From: Liolophura sinensis
Taxonomy: Eukaryota > Mollusca > Polyplacophora > Chitonida > Chitonidae
DNA: 64,000 nt
Reading direction: 5' to 3'
NCBI RefSeq assembly: GCF_032854445.1
Contig: NC_088295.1
Coordinates: 71,948,028-72,012,027 of the forward strand
The position numbers and the translations under genes were made by a program. Position 1 is the first letter of the stretch, and every line of letters begins with the position of its first letter. The notes beneath the pieces were generated by a model. That model ran no database searches. It was not told where the DNA came from and was given only the letters and a program-made list of their open reading frames with translations. Below, in pieces: positions 1 to 13,412 of this stretch.

Positions 1-1511
1 GGTGAAAGGAATAGGACCTCAGTCCTCAAGGTAAGTTTGGCGTAAAAGTTGACTAACCTAGAGCTCTGATGTGTATGCTTGGTGAACAGAACAGGTCCAC
101 AGCAAATTTGCTCTTAAGATGTGTTGTGGTTAAATTCCGTAGGGTAGATGTTTAAATGAATCTTTATTTATCTATTTGTCTGAAAACTTTATGTCTTTTA
201 TGTTTGTTCTGATGGTTTCGAAAATATCCGTCTAGTTTTGTTCGATTTTGGATTTTCTCATTGCTATGGAAACTATTTACGGTGTCATCTTTTAAACATA
301 TTCTCGCCACAATTAACCTGCAATATTGCTGAAGTGGCGTTAAGCCATAAAATCATTTATTCATTTCAAAACCATGACAATCAAAATGAACGCTTGTTCT
401 TTTCATCTTCTCAGTCTGGACGACTGCAATTATATTCATTGATGAACGCGAACACTATTAGTACTGCCAAGCGATGCACTTAACATACCTGTCCTGAACA
501 TTGTTGTGTGGCTACACTGTACTGTTTCAGTTTTTATGTTGATAGTGTTGTACGTAATGTATAAAGTTATGATGTAGTGAACATTTTGAATATTGATGAT
601 TGTTTTCAGAACTGCATTTTGGATAGTTTGGAATCTCTTAGGGGTTGTACAGTTACGCCGGCCTACAATCACCATGGCGCCGCATACTGACGTTATACGC
701 CGCCATGGTATTTCCGACCGGCGTAACATTACGAGCGCTTTGAGGACGTCCCCCTGAGCATGGTTTTGGGGGTATAGATTTAGGCAAGCTATTAATAGCT
801 ATAGTAGCAGACTTGGTGATTACCTTTGGCGTTGCATATTTGGCTAAAATGTGAGAGTGCATTTTTGTAATGTCTGCTGTTTTTTGTTTGTTTGTTTCTC
901 CCTGTAATACAAACTGGGAGAGACAACTTGTTGGTTTTGTTATACTGGTTAGAGTGATAGTCACGCATTTGAATTAGGCTACAGTTATAAGTCATCTCAG
1001 TAGCCAGTAGCAGAATGGACCCAGTTCCTGACGTGAGAGGACAACTGCCTTCTTCCGTGCATTTACTAGGATTCTGTGTCAACAGTTTTGTAATAACGGT
1101 TTCTGTTTGAATAACAAATGGAAAAATGGCTTCTCCCTATTGATTGCAAGGATTAGGCGGGGCATATTCTCATGTGTTAGCAATGGCACATTTTATACAT
1201 TAAATGATAATAATTTGTCATGCCTTCCTTGAGGAACCAGGCTGGGCTGTCGTTACGCCACAGGTTTTGTCAGTGTTATTGTGGTTGCAAAATGTGGTTG
1301 CTTTTATATTTCAAATGATATAAGCCTCATTCAAATGTTCTTGAATACGGGGCCAAAACCCCACATCAACTATATGTAAATACCCATTTCAGAATGGTAT
1401 GTGTTCCTACGACACACTGCATTCTTTCTCTGTTTCGTGTTGCAGGAAATCTGCCTGTTATTTTTGGACATTCTGACGAATACTTCTGACCCTCGGGGGT
1501 AATCTGACCAA
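1..1511 (+). other. 5' flank / 5' UTR region of the G-alpha gene
   Basis: No coding sequence was recognised here. A strong donor (AAG|GTAAGT) follows base 30, so bases 1-30 could be the end of a non-coding first exon of the G-alpha gene or of an unseen upstream gene. An acceptor (pyrimidine-rich tract ending TTGCAG) at about 1443-1444 precedes the start codon by 67 bases, so the first coding exon probably begins there with a short 5' UTR. A nested inverted repeat lies at 652-727 and is listed separately. The rest is AT-rich single-copy-looking DNA. Confidence 0.4.
652..727. repeat. nested GC-rich inverted repeat
   Basis: A perfect 10-bp outer inverted repeat (GTTACGCCGG at 652-661, CCGGCGTAAC at 718-727) encloses a perfect 9-bp inner one (ACCATGGCG at 671-679, CGCCATGGT at 701-709). 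Spacers between the arms are nearly symmetric (9 and 8 bases) and the loop is about 21 bases. The block is CpG-rich in an AT-rich surrounding. It could form a cruciform, be a site for a dimeric factor, or be the remnant of a small hairpin element. Confidence 0.6.
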
Positions 1512-4500
1512 ATGTACGAGACAATGTCCAGATGCGTCGGGACGTGTTACAGTCCTTCCGGTTTGTACGACAGTCCTGAAGAGGAAAAAATCGCGCGCAT
1601 GCGGGATAAAGAGCTGACGAAGATACTGAAGGAATATCACAGACAAGAGCTCAAACGGATGAAGATCTTATTGCTGGGTAAGGTAGACGTTGGCTCTCTA
1701 ATGCCAGATTTAGCTAATTGCCCGTTTGTTACTCTGAACAAAATCAGACAAAAAAAAATAATGTCAAACACGCGATATACTATTGACCTGAAGCTCATTT
1801 TACATGAACATTTACAGCAGCTTTTTGTTGTATGAAGATTACACAAAATTTTATTTTTATTTCTCTCCGAACACATATTTATTATCCACAAGACAGAGGG
1901 TCGTGAGAAACGAACAATTAATTCTAAGTCGCCTACCTGAAGGATATTCACGCGGCTTGTTAAGGCAGTTTCCCACTCACATCATTTACACATGTACAAT
2001 GAAATCTTTACGGAGATTCTGGACAAAGGCTTCCGTCTTGAATTCCTAATTATAGGCAGCTATGGTGGCTTTTATACCCTTGTTGCGTGGCGAAATCATG
2101 GGCTGTCATCAATATAACAACCTGCTATACATTGATAGGGAGGAAAAACTGTGCCTAGTACAAAGCAATGATGCGCTGTTGCTGACTTGAAAGTGTGCAA
2201 TCATCAATCAAAGAAACAAAGTTTTTTATAATGGATTTAATTTATTTAAACCATTATTCTTAATTGACTAGAGTACTTTTTTGGCCTCTAACTGAAATAT
2301 GGATCAGCTATTTTCTAAATACAGTGCATGAACCTCCAAGTACTTATTGCATCCACCATTTGATGAATAACTTGAATGCCAGATGATATTAGTGTGATAC
2401 ATCACAACTCACAATACCGCATCCAAAACTATGGTAAATTCACTCACGTCGAAGGTGTTGATCAAATAGCAGAACTCCATAGATAAACTGATATAATTGA
2501 TTGCGGATATCCTATATTTTATATATATTAGATATGTCTTATTTTATAAGAAACAAGAGCAAATAACATAGACTATACATACATGCGTAATTATTCTTGA
2601 TCCCATTATCAAGGAATACATTGCAAAACCAAGGGAGTTCGGAATACACGAATCAAATATAAGCATGAGCATAGCTTTGGCGTTCTTTTCAGTGGCAGTG
2701 CAACGGAGCCATTTCGACCGAAAGTATGACATATAACAAAGGAATCAAACCAGTATATAGGTGACGTTGGAATGGTGTCGTGTATGAAAAGTGTTTTGTG
2801 TATCTAAGATAATGGCTTAATACTTTGATTTATAGTGCCTCTATCTGCAAACGGATTGTGAACAGGTCACCATACTAATCCTACATGAAAGTATATGTAA
2901 GCCATTTTGTGTTTTAGGTACTGGAGAGTCTGGGAAAAGCACAATTACCAAGCAGATGAGGATTATACACATCAACGGATTTCAAGACGAGTAAGCTATT
3001 TATTTCCAACGTATATAGATATAAGATATAAAGAATACATGAAAAGCTTGTTTTTTCTTTCTTAATACGGAGTATATGAGGTGGCCTAACATATAAAAGT
3101 CCAAACAAGCTTCTCAGCCTTCTTCTTGGGGCCTAAAATGGCGTTAAAGTACGATTTCCCTCAGGCCCCAGCCGTCAGTCAGGTGACTTGAGGTGGGCTG
3201 TGGTGACGTCAACGGCGATAGCTGTCAAAACAAACTTTGTTGGGGCGAGAGCACGAGTAAGTGCATGGCGCTAAGTTGGCCGCGCGTTCAAAGTATGTTC
3301 ATCGATGACATAATTTCCGAACATTTCCGACCAATGACGAAATCTGTATAAAATATAGGGGCTATTAAGAAATATAAAAGATGCCTCAAAAGTGAATATT
3401 TTGTGGTAATTTAAGGGGAGGGACATATGTTTCTTCATTTCCCCTAAAACCACACCCTTTTATATTACCTTTTCATATATCCTTTAACGGGTGATGTCAA
3501 CTGTTGTTTGTGTGGTTGACCGTAACTGTGATTGTCTTTAAATAAAGCCTTTCTGCCCCCTGTTGTTGATTCTTATAAGCATTCATTGCTTTTGATTGTT
3601 TTACTTAACATCATATTTCTGTGTTTACAGAGAAAGATTGGCTTATGTGGCGGATATACGGAGAAATGTGAAAGAATCAATTGTGGTACGTCAGTTTTGA
3701 TTTCGCACGAAATTTCTTAATGATGGAATAGCATGCCGTCGTCATTGTTTTTTCCACAAGCTACTATATATTGTACTCTGAAATCAAAATGATTATCGAT
3801 GATGAAAAGTGTTGATGCACACTACATATCATAAGATTTTTGTTTTTCTGTGTAGGCAATGTTACTGGCCATGCAAGAACTGTCTATAGCTCTAGATGAT
3901 AATTCCAAACAGCCTAGTGCAGAGTTCATCTTGAGAGAGGCTGATACTCCCGGTATTGAAAGCACTGAGGTAAGATCTCACCATCATATTCGACTGGTTT
4001 CTGTACTTGTTCGGTACTCGAAAGGGTCTGTGCTGAAAGCAGAAGCCATTTTGAATCATGGAACTTACAGTCGTACGTTAAATAATAACTGTTGGCTAAA
4101 AACGGATGGCATAATCTAAACGGAGATTTGGTATCAAATCCATGCAGGTTTCAAACTAGTAATACTTTTATAAAAATTATATAGCTCTATATTCTTACGG
4201 CACTCATGGGTAAACATGCAATACAAACAAACACACTCGCACAAAATAACCAACCTTTTACCAAAGCACAAAGTTTGAAGAAGAAATATCCTCAATGGAA
4301 TTGTTAAGAATGGGTTCAGTGTTCTGTTCATGACGTTGATATTTGCAATATCATATCGTGTTTTGATTGACGCATATCCTGTTGTTGTTCAGGAGTTCTT
4401 TGATCATACGACAAGTCTGTGGGAGGACAACGGGGTTGCTGAGTGCTACTCCCGATCAAACGAGTTCCAGCTTCTAGACTCCGCCAAATAGTAAGTTCAA

Positions 4501-7500
4501 ATTGCGTACATAAGCTACTGGTTGTATTCTATTTATATATTTATTATTTTTTTTTGCTTTCTTATGTGTTTTATCTTTTTTACATTTTATTATTTTGCTT
4601 ACATGGTAATAAAATCAACCTTTCTGCTATATGTTACACCATTAAGAGAACTTCTAGCAACTACATGTACATGTATTGATCTTGTCTGTATTCACCTTAA
4701 GGTCCATTAAACCTCCACATCATTATGTGTGATTCACTGTGTCGGATATGGTGTCTAGCTTTCTGCTAAAACACTGTCCATTATGTTTTCAGTTTCCTTG
4801 ATAAATTGGGTGAGATTCGATTGAAGGATTACATACCGTCCGATCAGGTAAGTCGTTTCAGACAGATGCCATTGAAACCGCCTTAAACCATGTTGAATAA
4901 AGGTCATTGCATTCATATCTGCTGAGGTGGTACAAATGTACAGGATATCCGAAGTTTAGGACTATGTAATAAAGCGAATGTATATTGTACTTTCAGGATA
5001 TTTTACGATGCCGAGTGATAACAACCTCAATACGCCATATTGACTTTGATGTTCCCGACGGTGGAGAGAAAGTCAGCTTCAGGTAACGCATTTACGTCTG
5101 CAAATCATAGCGCTGTCGATTTATTAGACTCTACAATGTCACACATGCCTATGGCATCGCTCAGAACTTCCTGAAAATAAATGTTTATTTTAATAAATAG
5201 GCTACCCCTTAAATCTCTGTTGAATTCATCTTTGTTTCAAGGAGAAACTTGTTAGGTTTTTGCAACCTTCACCTACAGCCAAGTTATACAAGCAAAGTCA
5301 ATTATGTTCTTTTTTTCAACAATCAGTGACATTATCTTTGAACATTTTTTCACATATCTATTAATCTTACTCAATTATATAAGTTCAAAAACGTTAACGA
5401 CGTGACTGATGAAGAATTCATGTCATAGATGAGTGGGTTAGTGTATACCCAATTACCAGTGTTACATAATCTTGTTACAGCGTGTATGACGTGGGCGGAC
5501 AGAGAGGGGAGAGAAAGAAATGGATACAGGTTTTTGACAGCGCCGCCTCCATCTTGGTATTGGCAGACGCCAGCAGCTTTGACCAAACTCTTCGGGAAGA
5601 TTCCAGTAAAAATAGACTCATAGAAGCTTTGGAAATATTTGAGCAGGTGTGGCGAAATAGGTGAGTTCTTGATGAACTAGAGAGCGTTCAGATAAAATGC
5701 CGGCGTGCATTTATACTGGCTAGTACATGATCATTTTCCTATGATTCTGTGTGGTGAATATGTGGGCCATGGAAGTTATTAGACACTGAATTAATGATAT
5801 GATAGATAACAACTACGTCTGACATCTATGTCTGTATATCAGACTGTATAACGACCGTATCATGACACGGTCCTTAATAATAATCCTTCTCGTTGCACAT
5901 CAGGCCAATCCGTGTTACAGACAAACCAAAACTTGTAATTAACCCTGTGGAGCTATACTCAGGTCTTCTTGGAACTGGTTGGTATTATAATGTCAGTTGT
6001 GGTTTCATCTCTTTGTAGATTTCTAAGATACGTTTCCATCATCCTTTTCATCAACAAGATCGATATTTTGGCAGAAAAAGTCATGTTAGGCCATTCCATC
6101 ACGAAACTGGCTGAGAAATATCCGGACATTTTCCCGGATTTTGACAGTTACGTTCCATCTGGTAAGTGAAGGTGTGGGTATCGTATAAAATATACTACAC
6201 CCGTAGACAAAGGCACACTAATGTACACAGTGACACAATATATCACATCAACATTTATAATGGACTTTAATGTGTGAATATATTCCGCTATGCCATCGGT
6301 CATTGGCGTCAGTCAGCTGATTCATCACCCACAGTGTGTCCATATGTGGTATCATGCCTTTGGGGCTATGCTTAAGTTTACATACTGTGAGCCTCCAGCA
6401 AAGGCCGTCTAGATGATGGATGTCTATATTGACGTCCGTGTTCCTTTTATCACTTGGTTTCATAATTCCAGTAATGTGTCAAGGCCATGATATTTACTTG
6501 ACACTAAAGCTATTTTAGGCCTTCATCCCTGGACATTACTGCATGTATATATCATGCGTCTATTTTGGTGTGTTTCCAGCCACAGAAAGGGCGGCCTTCC
6601 TCGAGTCATTTCCTGGGGGGAGAGGCCGTAAGAAGTCCAGAGCCTCTTCAAGGACAGATGTGGATGATGAGGTCATTAAGACCGCCGTGTACATCAAACA
6701 TCTGTTTATGGTGAGTTTGTTAACACCACCTGCTACCTCCGTGGTATGAGATTAGGTTTCGGGTTACTGTTATTTTGCATACCTGAGCACGTTGTCTCAT
6801 ACACTGATTAGTATGATATTGGCAGTGTCGTCCTCGCTGGCTCAGTTCATGACAGCTTCGATCTTGTTAAAGCTCACCATCTTGTTAGGTCGTGAGTTCG
6901 CGTCCAGCTTCAGCTGGTTCTAGTGTGGATTTAAAGTAAGATGTTTGTCCGGTTTCATCCAACAATAAATATGATCCCCTTTGTTTACGTGCAGCATTCC
7001 TGTGTACGATGTTAACTCCCAATCAAAGGAATAAAGTGCTAAAATGCAACCCACAACCATGAACACGTAATTATGTGAATATAAAGGTCAACGGCTCTCA
7101 GAGTAATACTTAAGTAGGGCCGACAGTGTGACAATTGCATAATGCTACTTGTGCACGGCTTCTTGTCAATTTAGTTAGAGTTTTATTCTAAATCATGTAA
7201 ATGTTTAATAGTTACAATTTATTCATAGAATAAGAAATACTTACAACTTATTCATTCCAAGAACTATGGGAAATTCCTTTTGCCTTCCTACCTTGGGCAT
7301 TGCCTTGTCATTGTTGAGAGAATGACTGGGATTGCATTTAGCGGATTTAATTGATCCATGATTGCTTGCATAATCTGTCTTGAATTTCATTTGATTTGTC
7401 TTTACTGTGAACGAGTTATCTTGAAAACAAGGAAGCGCTTTCAAACTTGGACGAAAACACCTTGTCGTTGTTGACAGAATAGTTAGGATTGCCTTTTTGC

Positions 7501-8299
7501 GGTGTTCCATGGTTCAAGATGGATATCATAAGTCATCTTAAATTCCGTTCAACTCTATGCCCATTATGTGAACACAGCATATTAAAGACAAATGTAGATG
7601 TTGTCCTAAAACTTAGGAAGTGTTTTACCTTTTGCCAGAGGATTGTTGCGGGTTGCTTTTTTACTGCGTTACTTTATCCAAGATGTTTGTGGTGAGCTCT
7701 GAATAAAGTTCCTCTTGCCCTGCTAGTTCTCGGGCTTAGCTTCCAAGAAACCTAAATGAAAATAGTTTTGCGTTCTCTTTTTCACCTCTCGTCCAATGGC
7801 ACTGACTTTGTCACCTCGTTTATGACCACTAAATGAACTTGGATGGAGACAATGTCTCGCATATGGTAACTCTTAGTGTATATATAGATTTCCTTCAAAC
7901 ATGCTCCTTGATGGAGGATATATGAGCCATACTCACTATATTATCAGCCATACTCATTACACACTCAGTCATACTCACTACATACTCAGTCATACTTATT
8001 TTTTAAGGATTCATTGCCATGAGATTCACTGATTTGAAACTTTTTCCCATAGGTAACAATAGTTTCGTGACAACTCTTTCATTTGTGAGCTTTGTTGTTG
8101 TTTTTTTTTATAGAAAATTGTGACGGGTGAGTTAGTTTTACGTCCAGGATTGGAGCACACGGACAAAAAATGGCACTCTCATCACTCTTGCGAGTACTAC
8201 TACACATGCGCAATTGACACTAATAACATCGAGCGAGTTTTGGACGGCTGTCGGAGAATCATCATAAGGAAACACTTGGAGCGGTTTGGAATCATCTGA
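1512..8299 (+). CDS. heterotrimeric G-protein alpha subunit, divergent Gs class
   Basis: GTP-binding alpha subunit that would relay receptor signals at the plasma membrane. Coding exons: 1512-1677, 2918-2990, 3631-3685, 3856-3969, 4393-4490, 4793-4847, 4997-5082, 5481-5660, 6019-6161, 6580-6710, 8114-8299. These sum to 1287 nt (428 aa) with every junction in phase. Visible motifs: P-loop GTGESGKS (56-63), switch I Arg193 and Thr196 in RVITT, switch [14 protein letters not shown] with catalytic Gln223, NKID (288-291) and TCAIDT (398-403). Stretches such as LAEKV after NKID and TCAIDT followed by NNIERV resemble Gs more than Gi, Gq or G12. Oddities: 428 aa against about 380-394 for typical Gs; a basic insert around residues 325-350; Gly225 where Gs has Asp; no Gly2; Cys8 and Cys12 as possible palmitoylation sites. 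The C-terminus RFGII differs from Gs YELL and lacks the pertussis-toxin Cys. A lineage-specific Gs paralogue or the Gv class are alternatives. The start was chosen as the first in-frame ATG after the 5' acceptor. Confidence 0.9.
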
Positions 8300-9619
8300 T
8301 TTGTTAAGCCATGTTTGTATTGGATTTTCATTCGATGGATTCCAGAAACATACTGGTTTCCAGTTGACTATGTGCAGGGAACTATTTTTTAGGTCCCAAA
8401 TGCTCTGCGTCAGATGTGCCATGAAATAGTTGTGCCACCGACTGTGTCTCTATGAGCAGAGATATGGAAAGCTACATCTCCTGGCCTGTTTTCTCTGTGC
8501 CTTATTCGAAGAAACCTGATGATGGTTCAAATCGGGACACGATGGGGTTATTTAGTACCGTGTGAACTATGCGAGACTGCCCTCGTAGCAAAAAAGGACG
8601 TCACTAAAGCTTGACGAGACGAAGAGGTCATACATTCCAGGAATGATGTGTCTGGACTGAGATTAACGACAGAGGCTTAAAACCATATCAGTGAGTGCTG
8701 GAAGTGTCACTGCGTATAGTGGAGTTAATTCGCGGAATTGACTTTTCACGCATTATCCCGCGAAAACAGTTAGTTTTCTGGTCTGGAGGAGAAAAGCCAA
8801 TAACGACCCCTAGTGAACCAGGTTGAAAGTAGTGCACACTTTCTCCTCATGTACAACTGGGAATAACATTTGATATATGTGTTTTAGGGCTGAAATATAT
8901 TCCAGTCTTCAGGTACATTTAATAAGTGTAGATCCATTGAAACGCCAAGTGAGAAATGAAATCACCGGAGGTGCATTCCCAACAGGTGCCGTTGCCACCA
9001 GGTTGAAAGGAACGTTTCAGTGATTGGGGTCCGATTTATTATTGAAAACCGCTGACAAGGTTATCTTGGATATGTATCTCCATAAAAATACTTGTACACA
9101 TCGCTTATAAATTTGCTAGGATACTATCAGCTTATCTGAGTGTAGACGTGTCAGTTGAAGTGCCACCTACAGGTGCCCAGAGCTTTATATCTGTTTCACG
9201 CTGAGTAAATGTTGTGTGACTTTAGTCTGTGCTAAATGGTTGCATGAGTAGATCATCGCCTTGACTGTATTCCAGCGATTAAAAAGAAGCCTTTTATAAA
9301 ATATGTATGATAATACTATGTGTACAGACTAGCAAACATTGTGCATATAGGACAAAGCTTTTTCTTATGTTATCTTATCTCAAAGGAAATACTGTGTGTA
9401 GTGCAGATGTTTCGACCGCATGCAAGTCCCTGACAACTGTCAAAGAACCGTAGACTGACTGAAAGCTGTTTGTTGTTGAACGATGATCAAATGAGGATAA
9501 AAAAGAGACCATTGAAGAGTGGCTATTTCGTTACATCACAACTTTTCTAGTCGATAGCGTTCCCCAAAAAGAGATCAGTGTCATGTAATACTAAGTCAGT
9601 GAAAACATGAACATGGTTT

Positions 9620-9828
9620 ATCTATGTATTTACTTTGATAGGTGTTACTCAAGAATACGCCGTACTCAAGAATATTTCACTGATACGCCGGCGGCCAGCG
9701 TTATGGTGGAAGGAAACCAGGCAGACCACTGGGGAAACCCACGATCATCCGCACTTAGCTGGAACACCTTCCCACATATGGCCGGAGAGGAAGCCAGCTT
9801 GAGCTGCATAGACTTGAACTCACAGTGG
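9620..9828 (-). repeat. tRNA-derived SINE, family A, reverse orientation
   Basis: Reading the minus strand gives the family A body (CTCTCCGGC..., GATGATCGTGGG..., CCACCATAACGCTGGCC) and the tail ending ACACCTATCAAA. The tRNA head is truncated or decayed. Family identity rests on comparison with the full copies at 13413-13678 and 36565-36806. Confidence 0.75.
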
Positions 9829-11092
9829 CATGAACGGTTTACTTGTATATTGCTTGTAAAATAAGCCTATAGATGTATGGATGGATATAAACATGTGTGC
9901 ACAGATTACTGGATTTTTAAGTGGTATTTTTGCACTATTAATGCTAGTCTTTGTTCAGTTGTCCTCCATTAGTTGTCTCAGATTTTAAATGTTAACGTCT
10001 TATAAGCGCCAGTATAACACTCTGCCCAATGCCATAGACAAAGAAGCATTTGGTATATAAGTCTGACAATGGAACATCGATCATGTAAAATTCTTGTTTA
10101 TTACATATGTTGCCAACTTAATTACAGTTACAAATGCAGAATCATTAGTCTGATATTTGAAGGACTCAGATATGTGCACTTTATTAAGGATTGCATGTCC
10201 ACTCTGCGTGGTTCTGTTGAATGCATAGGTGTTTTCTAGATGTAGTGTGTCTTTGCTATTAACTATTCATTTGAAGACTGTGTGATCATATTTATTGCCT
10301 GGTTGTCTATGTATATATTATAATGCTGTGATAAAGCATATGTCTCAACCCGCATGCCTTAATGATGCTCCATCACATGACAGAATACATCATGTCATTT
10401 ACCATCACAAAGTTTCAAATGTAATCTGTATGCCATCGTTATTTGAACATGAGAGGTACCATAAGTGTCTTTTTACAATCACTGTGATCTGGAATAAAAA
10501 AAGTCTTGCAGAAGACATACACACAATTGTGCATTGAGAGTCTTTTTTTCCCCCCACAGCCGTGAAGGTTTCTGTATATCGTCTGAAAGTCACTTTGTGC
10601 AAAAGGCGATTCACATCAGCTTCAAGCGTGAATAGATTTGACCTCCTCAAAAATTATACTTGTCGGAAGTTAAATTGATTCACCATTCTCTAGAAGACCC
10701 CATACTTTTTAAGCATACCGTGCCAAAGCCAGATTAATCCAAATAGAATAATTCATCAACGCGATACCTTTCCTCTAGCCTCAAACCTATTTTCACATAC
10801 ATGGGCATATCCGTTTAATGTGTTTTTTAATTGATCAAAATCTTTTTTTGACCTTGTAAAGAAGGACATGGAATGCAAGTCAGCATTTCCGTACATTTCG
10901 CTGGATGACGTTTAACAGGAATTTAAAAAACAAGGAAACTAAGAAACAATGGCACACGTTACTAAGGGACGGAGTAATATTTATCAAGGCGTATAGGGGA
11001 CTGGTGCATGTCGTAATTTGTATTTCAAAAATTGAAAAAGATCAAATCAATGTTTTGAGCAAAACAAAACACGCATGGTCAAACATGGCATG

Positions 11093-11240
11093 TTTATTTA
11101 TTTATTTCTTTATTTATTTATTTGATTGGCGTTTCATGCCGTACTCAAGAAGATTTCACTTATACGACGGCGGCTATAGCATTGTGGTGAGAGGCACAAC
11201 CCGTGGCGAACCCAGAATCATCCACATGTTGCTGCAGTGG
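11093..11240 (-). repeat. SINE family A fragment, reverse orientation
   Basis: Starts on the plus strand with a TTTATTTATTT tract and the inverted tail ATTGGCGTTTCATGCCGTAC, followed by the inverted body up to the GGTTGCTGCAG-like region. The head is missing; an (AC)n tract takes over directly after it. Confidence 0.75.
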
Positions 11241-11249
11241 ACGCGTTTG

Positions 11250-11252
<3 letters not shown>

Positions 11253-11297
<45 letters not shown>
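11253..11297. repeat. (AC)n microsatellite
   Basis: Uninterrupted dinucleotide run of about 22 AC units directly following a SINE fragment. Confidence 0.95.
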
Positions 11298-11298
<1 letters not shown>

Positions 11299-12980
11299 GC
11301 AAGACCATAATTCATCTTTGAGATTTGGCATTAATGGCTGTTATTTTACTTGATTGTTGTCGAAAATTATCGCATCAACTCTAGCTTATGGTTGTAAAAC
11401 GTGGTCATACACGAAAAAGGGTCTTCACTCAACATGTTAAAAGAAAGGGAATTAAGAAACTTAAAACCTCCAGCGCCCATGATTATATACTCTCTCCACG
11501 ACAGACCCAACCGAATCCATCTGGCCTCCACATGAGGAGAGTACCGATATTATTAACAGAAAGGGAAAAAACTTCTTAGCCCCCACCCATTCCCTCCAAG
11601 TATGATAAAACGTATTCACCCCCCAATGTTACAAAAAGTGGAGAAAACATTCTCTACCCACAACCCCAACCCCTCTGTCTGATAAAACGCCCCCCCCCCC
11701 CACCAACAATATTAATGGAATAGAAAAAACATCCTCTGTCCATCCCTTCCACACCCTCCAACATGCTGCACCAGTCTTCTCCATCATTTGTATGATGGAG
11801 AATATCTCAGCGAGGTGCAATTATGTTGTTCTTCTATGCAGTGAATTCCTCGTGTACACGTTATCAATCCATCCACACGGTTTATGTAAGCAAATTACAG
11901 GCCAAGGCCAGTAGGCTAGTATACATTTGACATCTCATGCATCATGCTGAACGGGATCAATATTTATTCCCAGTTTTCAAATCTAATTAAATCTTGTTGT
12001 GTAGCTGCTGTAGGCCCCAATGCACAGTACATGTATGTAGGCTAATGCCCGGGTCACAAATCAAGCTATAACAAATTGTTATTACCGCTCTGGCTAACTT
12101 TTTACAGCCTCACATCGACCTCTTAATAGATTTGCTCCTATATGGGGTTCACCGTGCACAACCTATGTAGGTACATGTGCATGCACCTAGTGCACTGACA
12201 CTGATGAGTCAGTCCGTACATTTCGCTATTCACAACGCTGAAAAAATAAGTTCAACTTCTATGGAACATGCATGGTACCGTTTGCCGTATTTTCTCGGCT
12301 TAAATAATCCCAGAATCACTTCTGGTATTCATATACCACGTGATTAAATCACTTTTAGAATGATCTACCGTCTAAAACATGTTCATGTGCAACAATAATA
12401 TATACAGTCTTGAAATGAGTTGCTCTCGCCCCATGAGTCAGGGTTCAAGCCATTTGAATATTATCATAATTATACAAAAAAGGACATTGTAAATTTATTT
12501 AGACGTTTTACGGCAGACGCGATTTCTTTTTACTTTAGCCTATAAGCCCTATAAGACAGGGTCAACTGAGTAACGCTGGGAGCATCACTCAGCCCGAATA
12601 CATATGCTTACATGCGGAACTAATGGATATTCAGATTATAATCAGGTATATATATGCTGACTTTGATATAATTGTAAAACATGCAGTTTTATTTTTTCCT
12701 TTGAAACTGTTAGCATCACACAAAGTAAAAGTAATGATATCTGATAAAATAGGCCACATTATGTATCAAGGTTTTGAGGGCAACTACATACATATGCGCA
12801 TCCTTTAATGGTTACCATGGTCACCAGTCACCATTTATTTAATTTGCTTGTTTGACAGAGGTTTAACGTCGCTGCCATACTTTATTTCGGTCATTTAACG
12901 ACGGCATCTCCTTGTCTCTTAAATGCAATTACATTTACAGTGCTGCGCTGGATCACTGTGTCGTCAAGCCGAAGGCGCCA

Positions 12981-13333
12981 GACCGGCCCCGATAGCACAG
13001 TTGGTAGAGCGTCCGCTTCGGGAGGCGGTAGATCCAGGGTCAGTCCTGGGTCGAGTCATATCTAAGACCTTAAACGAGGAAGTTGTAACTTCCTCTCTTG
13101 GCGTTCAGCATGAAGTGATGGTGCAACGACTGGTTGGCCCGTATCAGTATAATGGCTCGAGCGGGGCGGCTTACTTGCCTTTTTTACGTCGTCTCAGTGA
13201 AGCAGCACTAGATAAAAGAGCGGTGGAAAATCCGTCCTGCAACAAGAAGACACATTACATGCTCTCTAAAGGACTTGTAGGGCTGAAAAATTATTGAGTA
13301 CGACGTTAAACTAAAAGCACGCACGCACGCACG
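12981..13333 (+). repeat. tRNA-derived SINE, family B
   Basis: Begins with a tRNA-like head (GATAGCACAGTTGGTAGAG resembles an A box; GATCCAGGGTC lies where a B box would be). A long body follows and contains CAACGACTGGTTGGCCCGTA and CAGTGAAGCAGCACTAG, then a tail AAAAATTATTGAGTACGACG that decays into (GCAC)n. The same body recurs at 48222-48545, which confirms that it is dispersed. An in-frame ORF across it is incidental. Confidence 0.8.
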
Positions 13334-13412
13334 CTGAAGACGCCATAGACGTGGCCCCACACAATCGCATCATACTGACACCGGGCCGACCAATGCTTGG
13401 TCTATATCCATC
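13334..13412. repeat. fragment of another dispersed repeat
   Basis: Carries GACACCGGGCCGACCAATGC, which I recall as part of a common mollusc interspersed repeat. It is sandwiched between SINE B and SINE A. A related element appears to lie at about 39165-39400. The family was not classified. Confidence 0.45.

Noticed and set aside
3204-3211. Perfect cAMP-response element TGACGTCA in an intron of the Gs-like gene
   Set aside because: Tempting as feedback control, but one such 8-mer is expected by chance in a window this size and nothing nearby supports a promoter.
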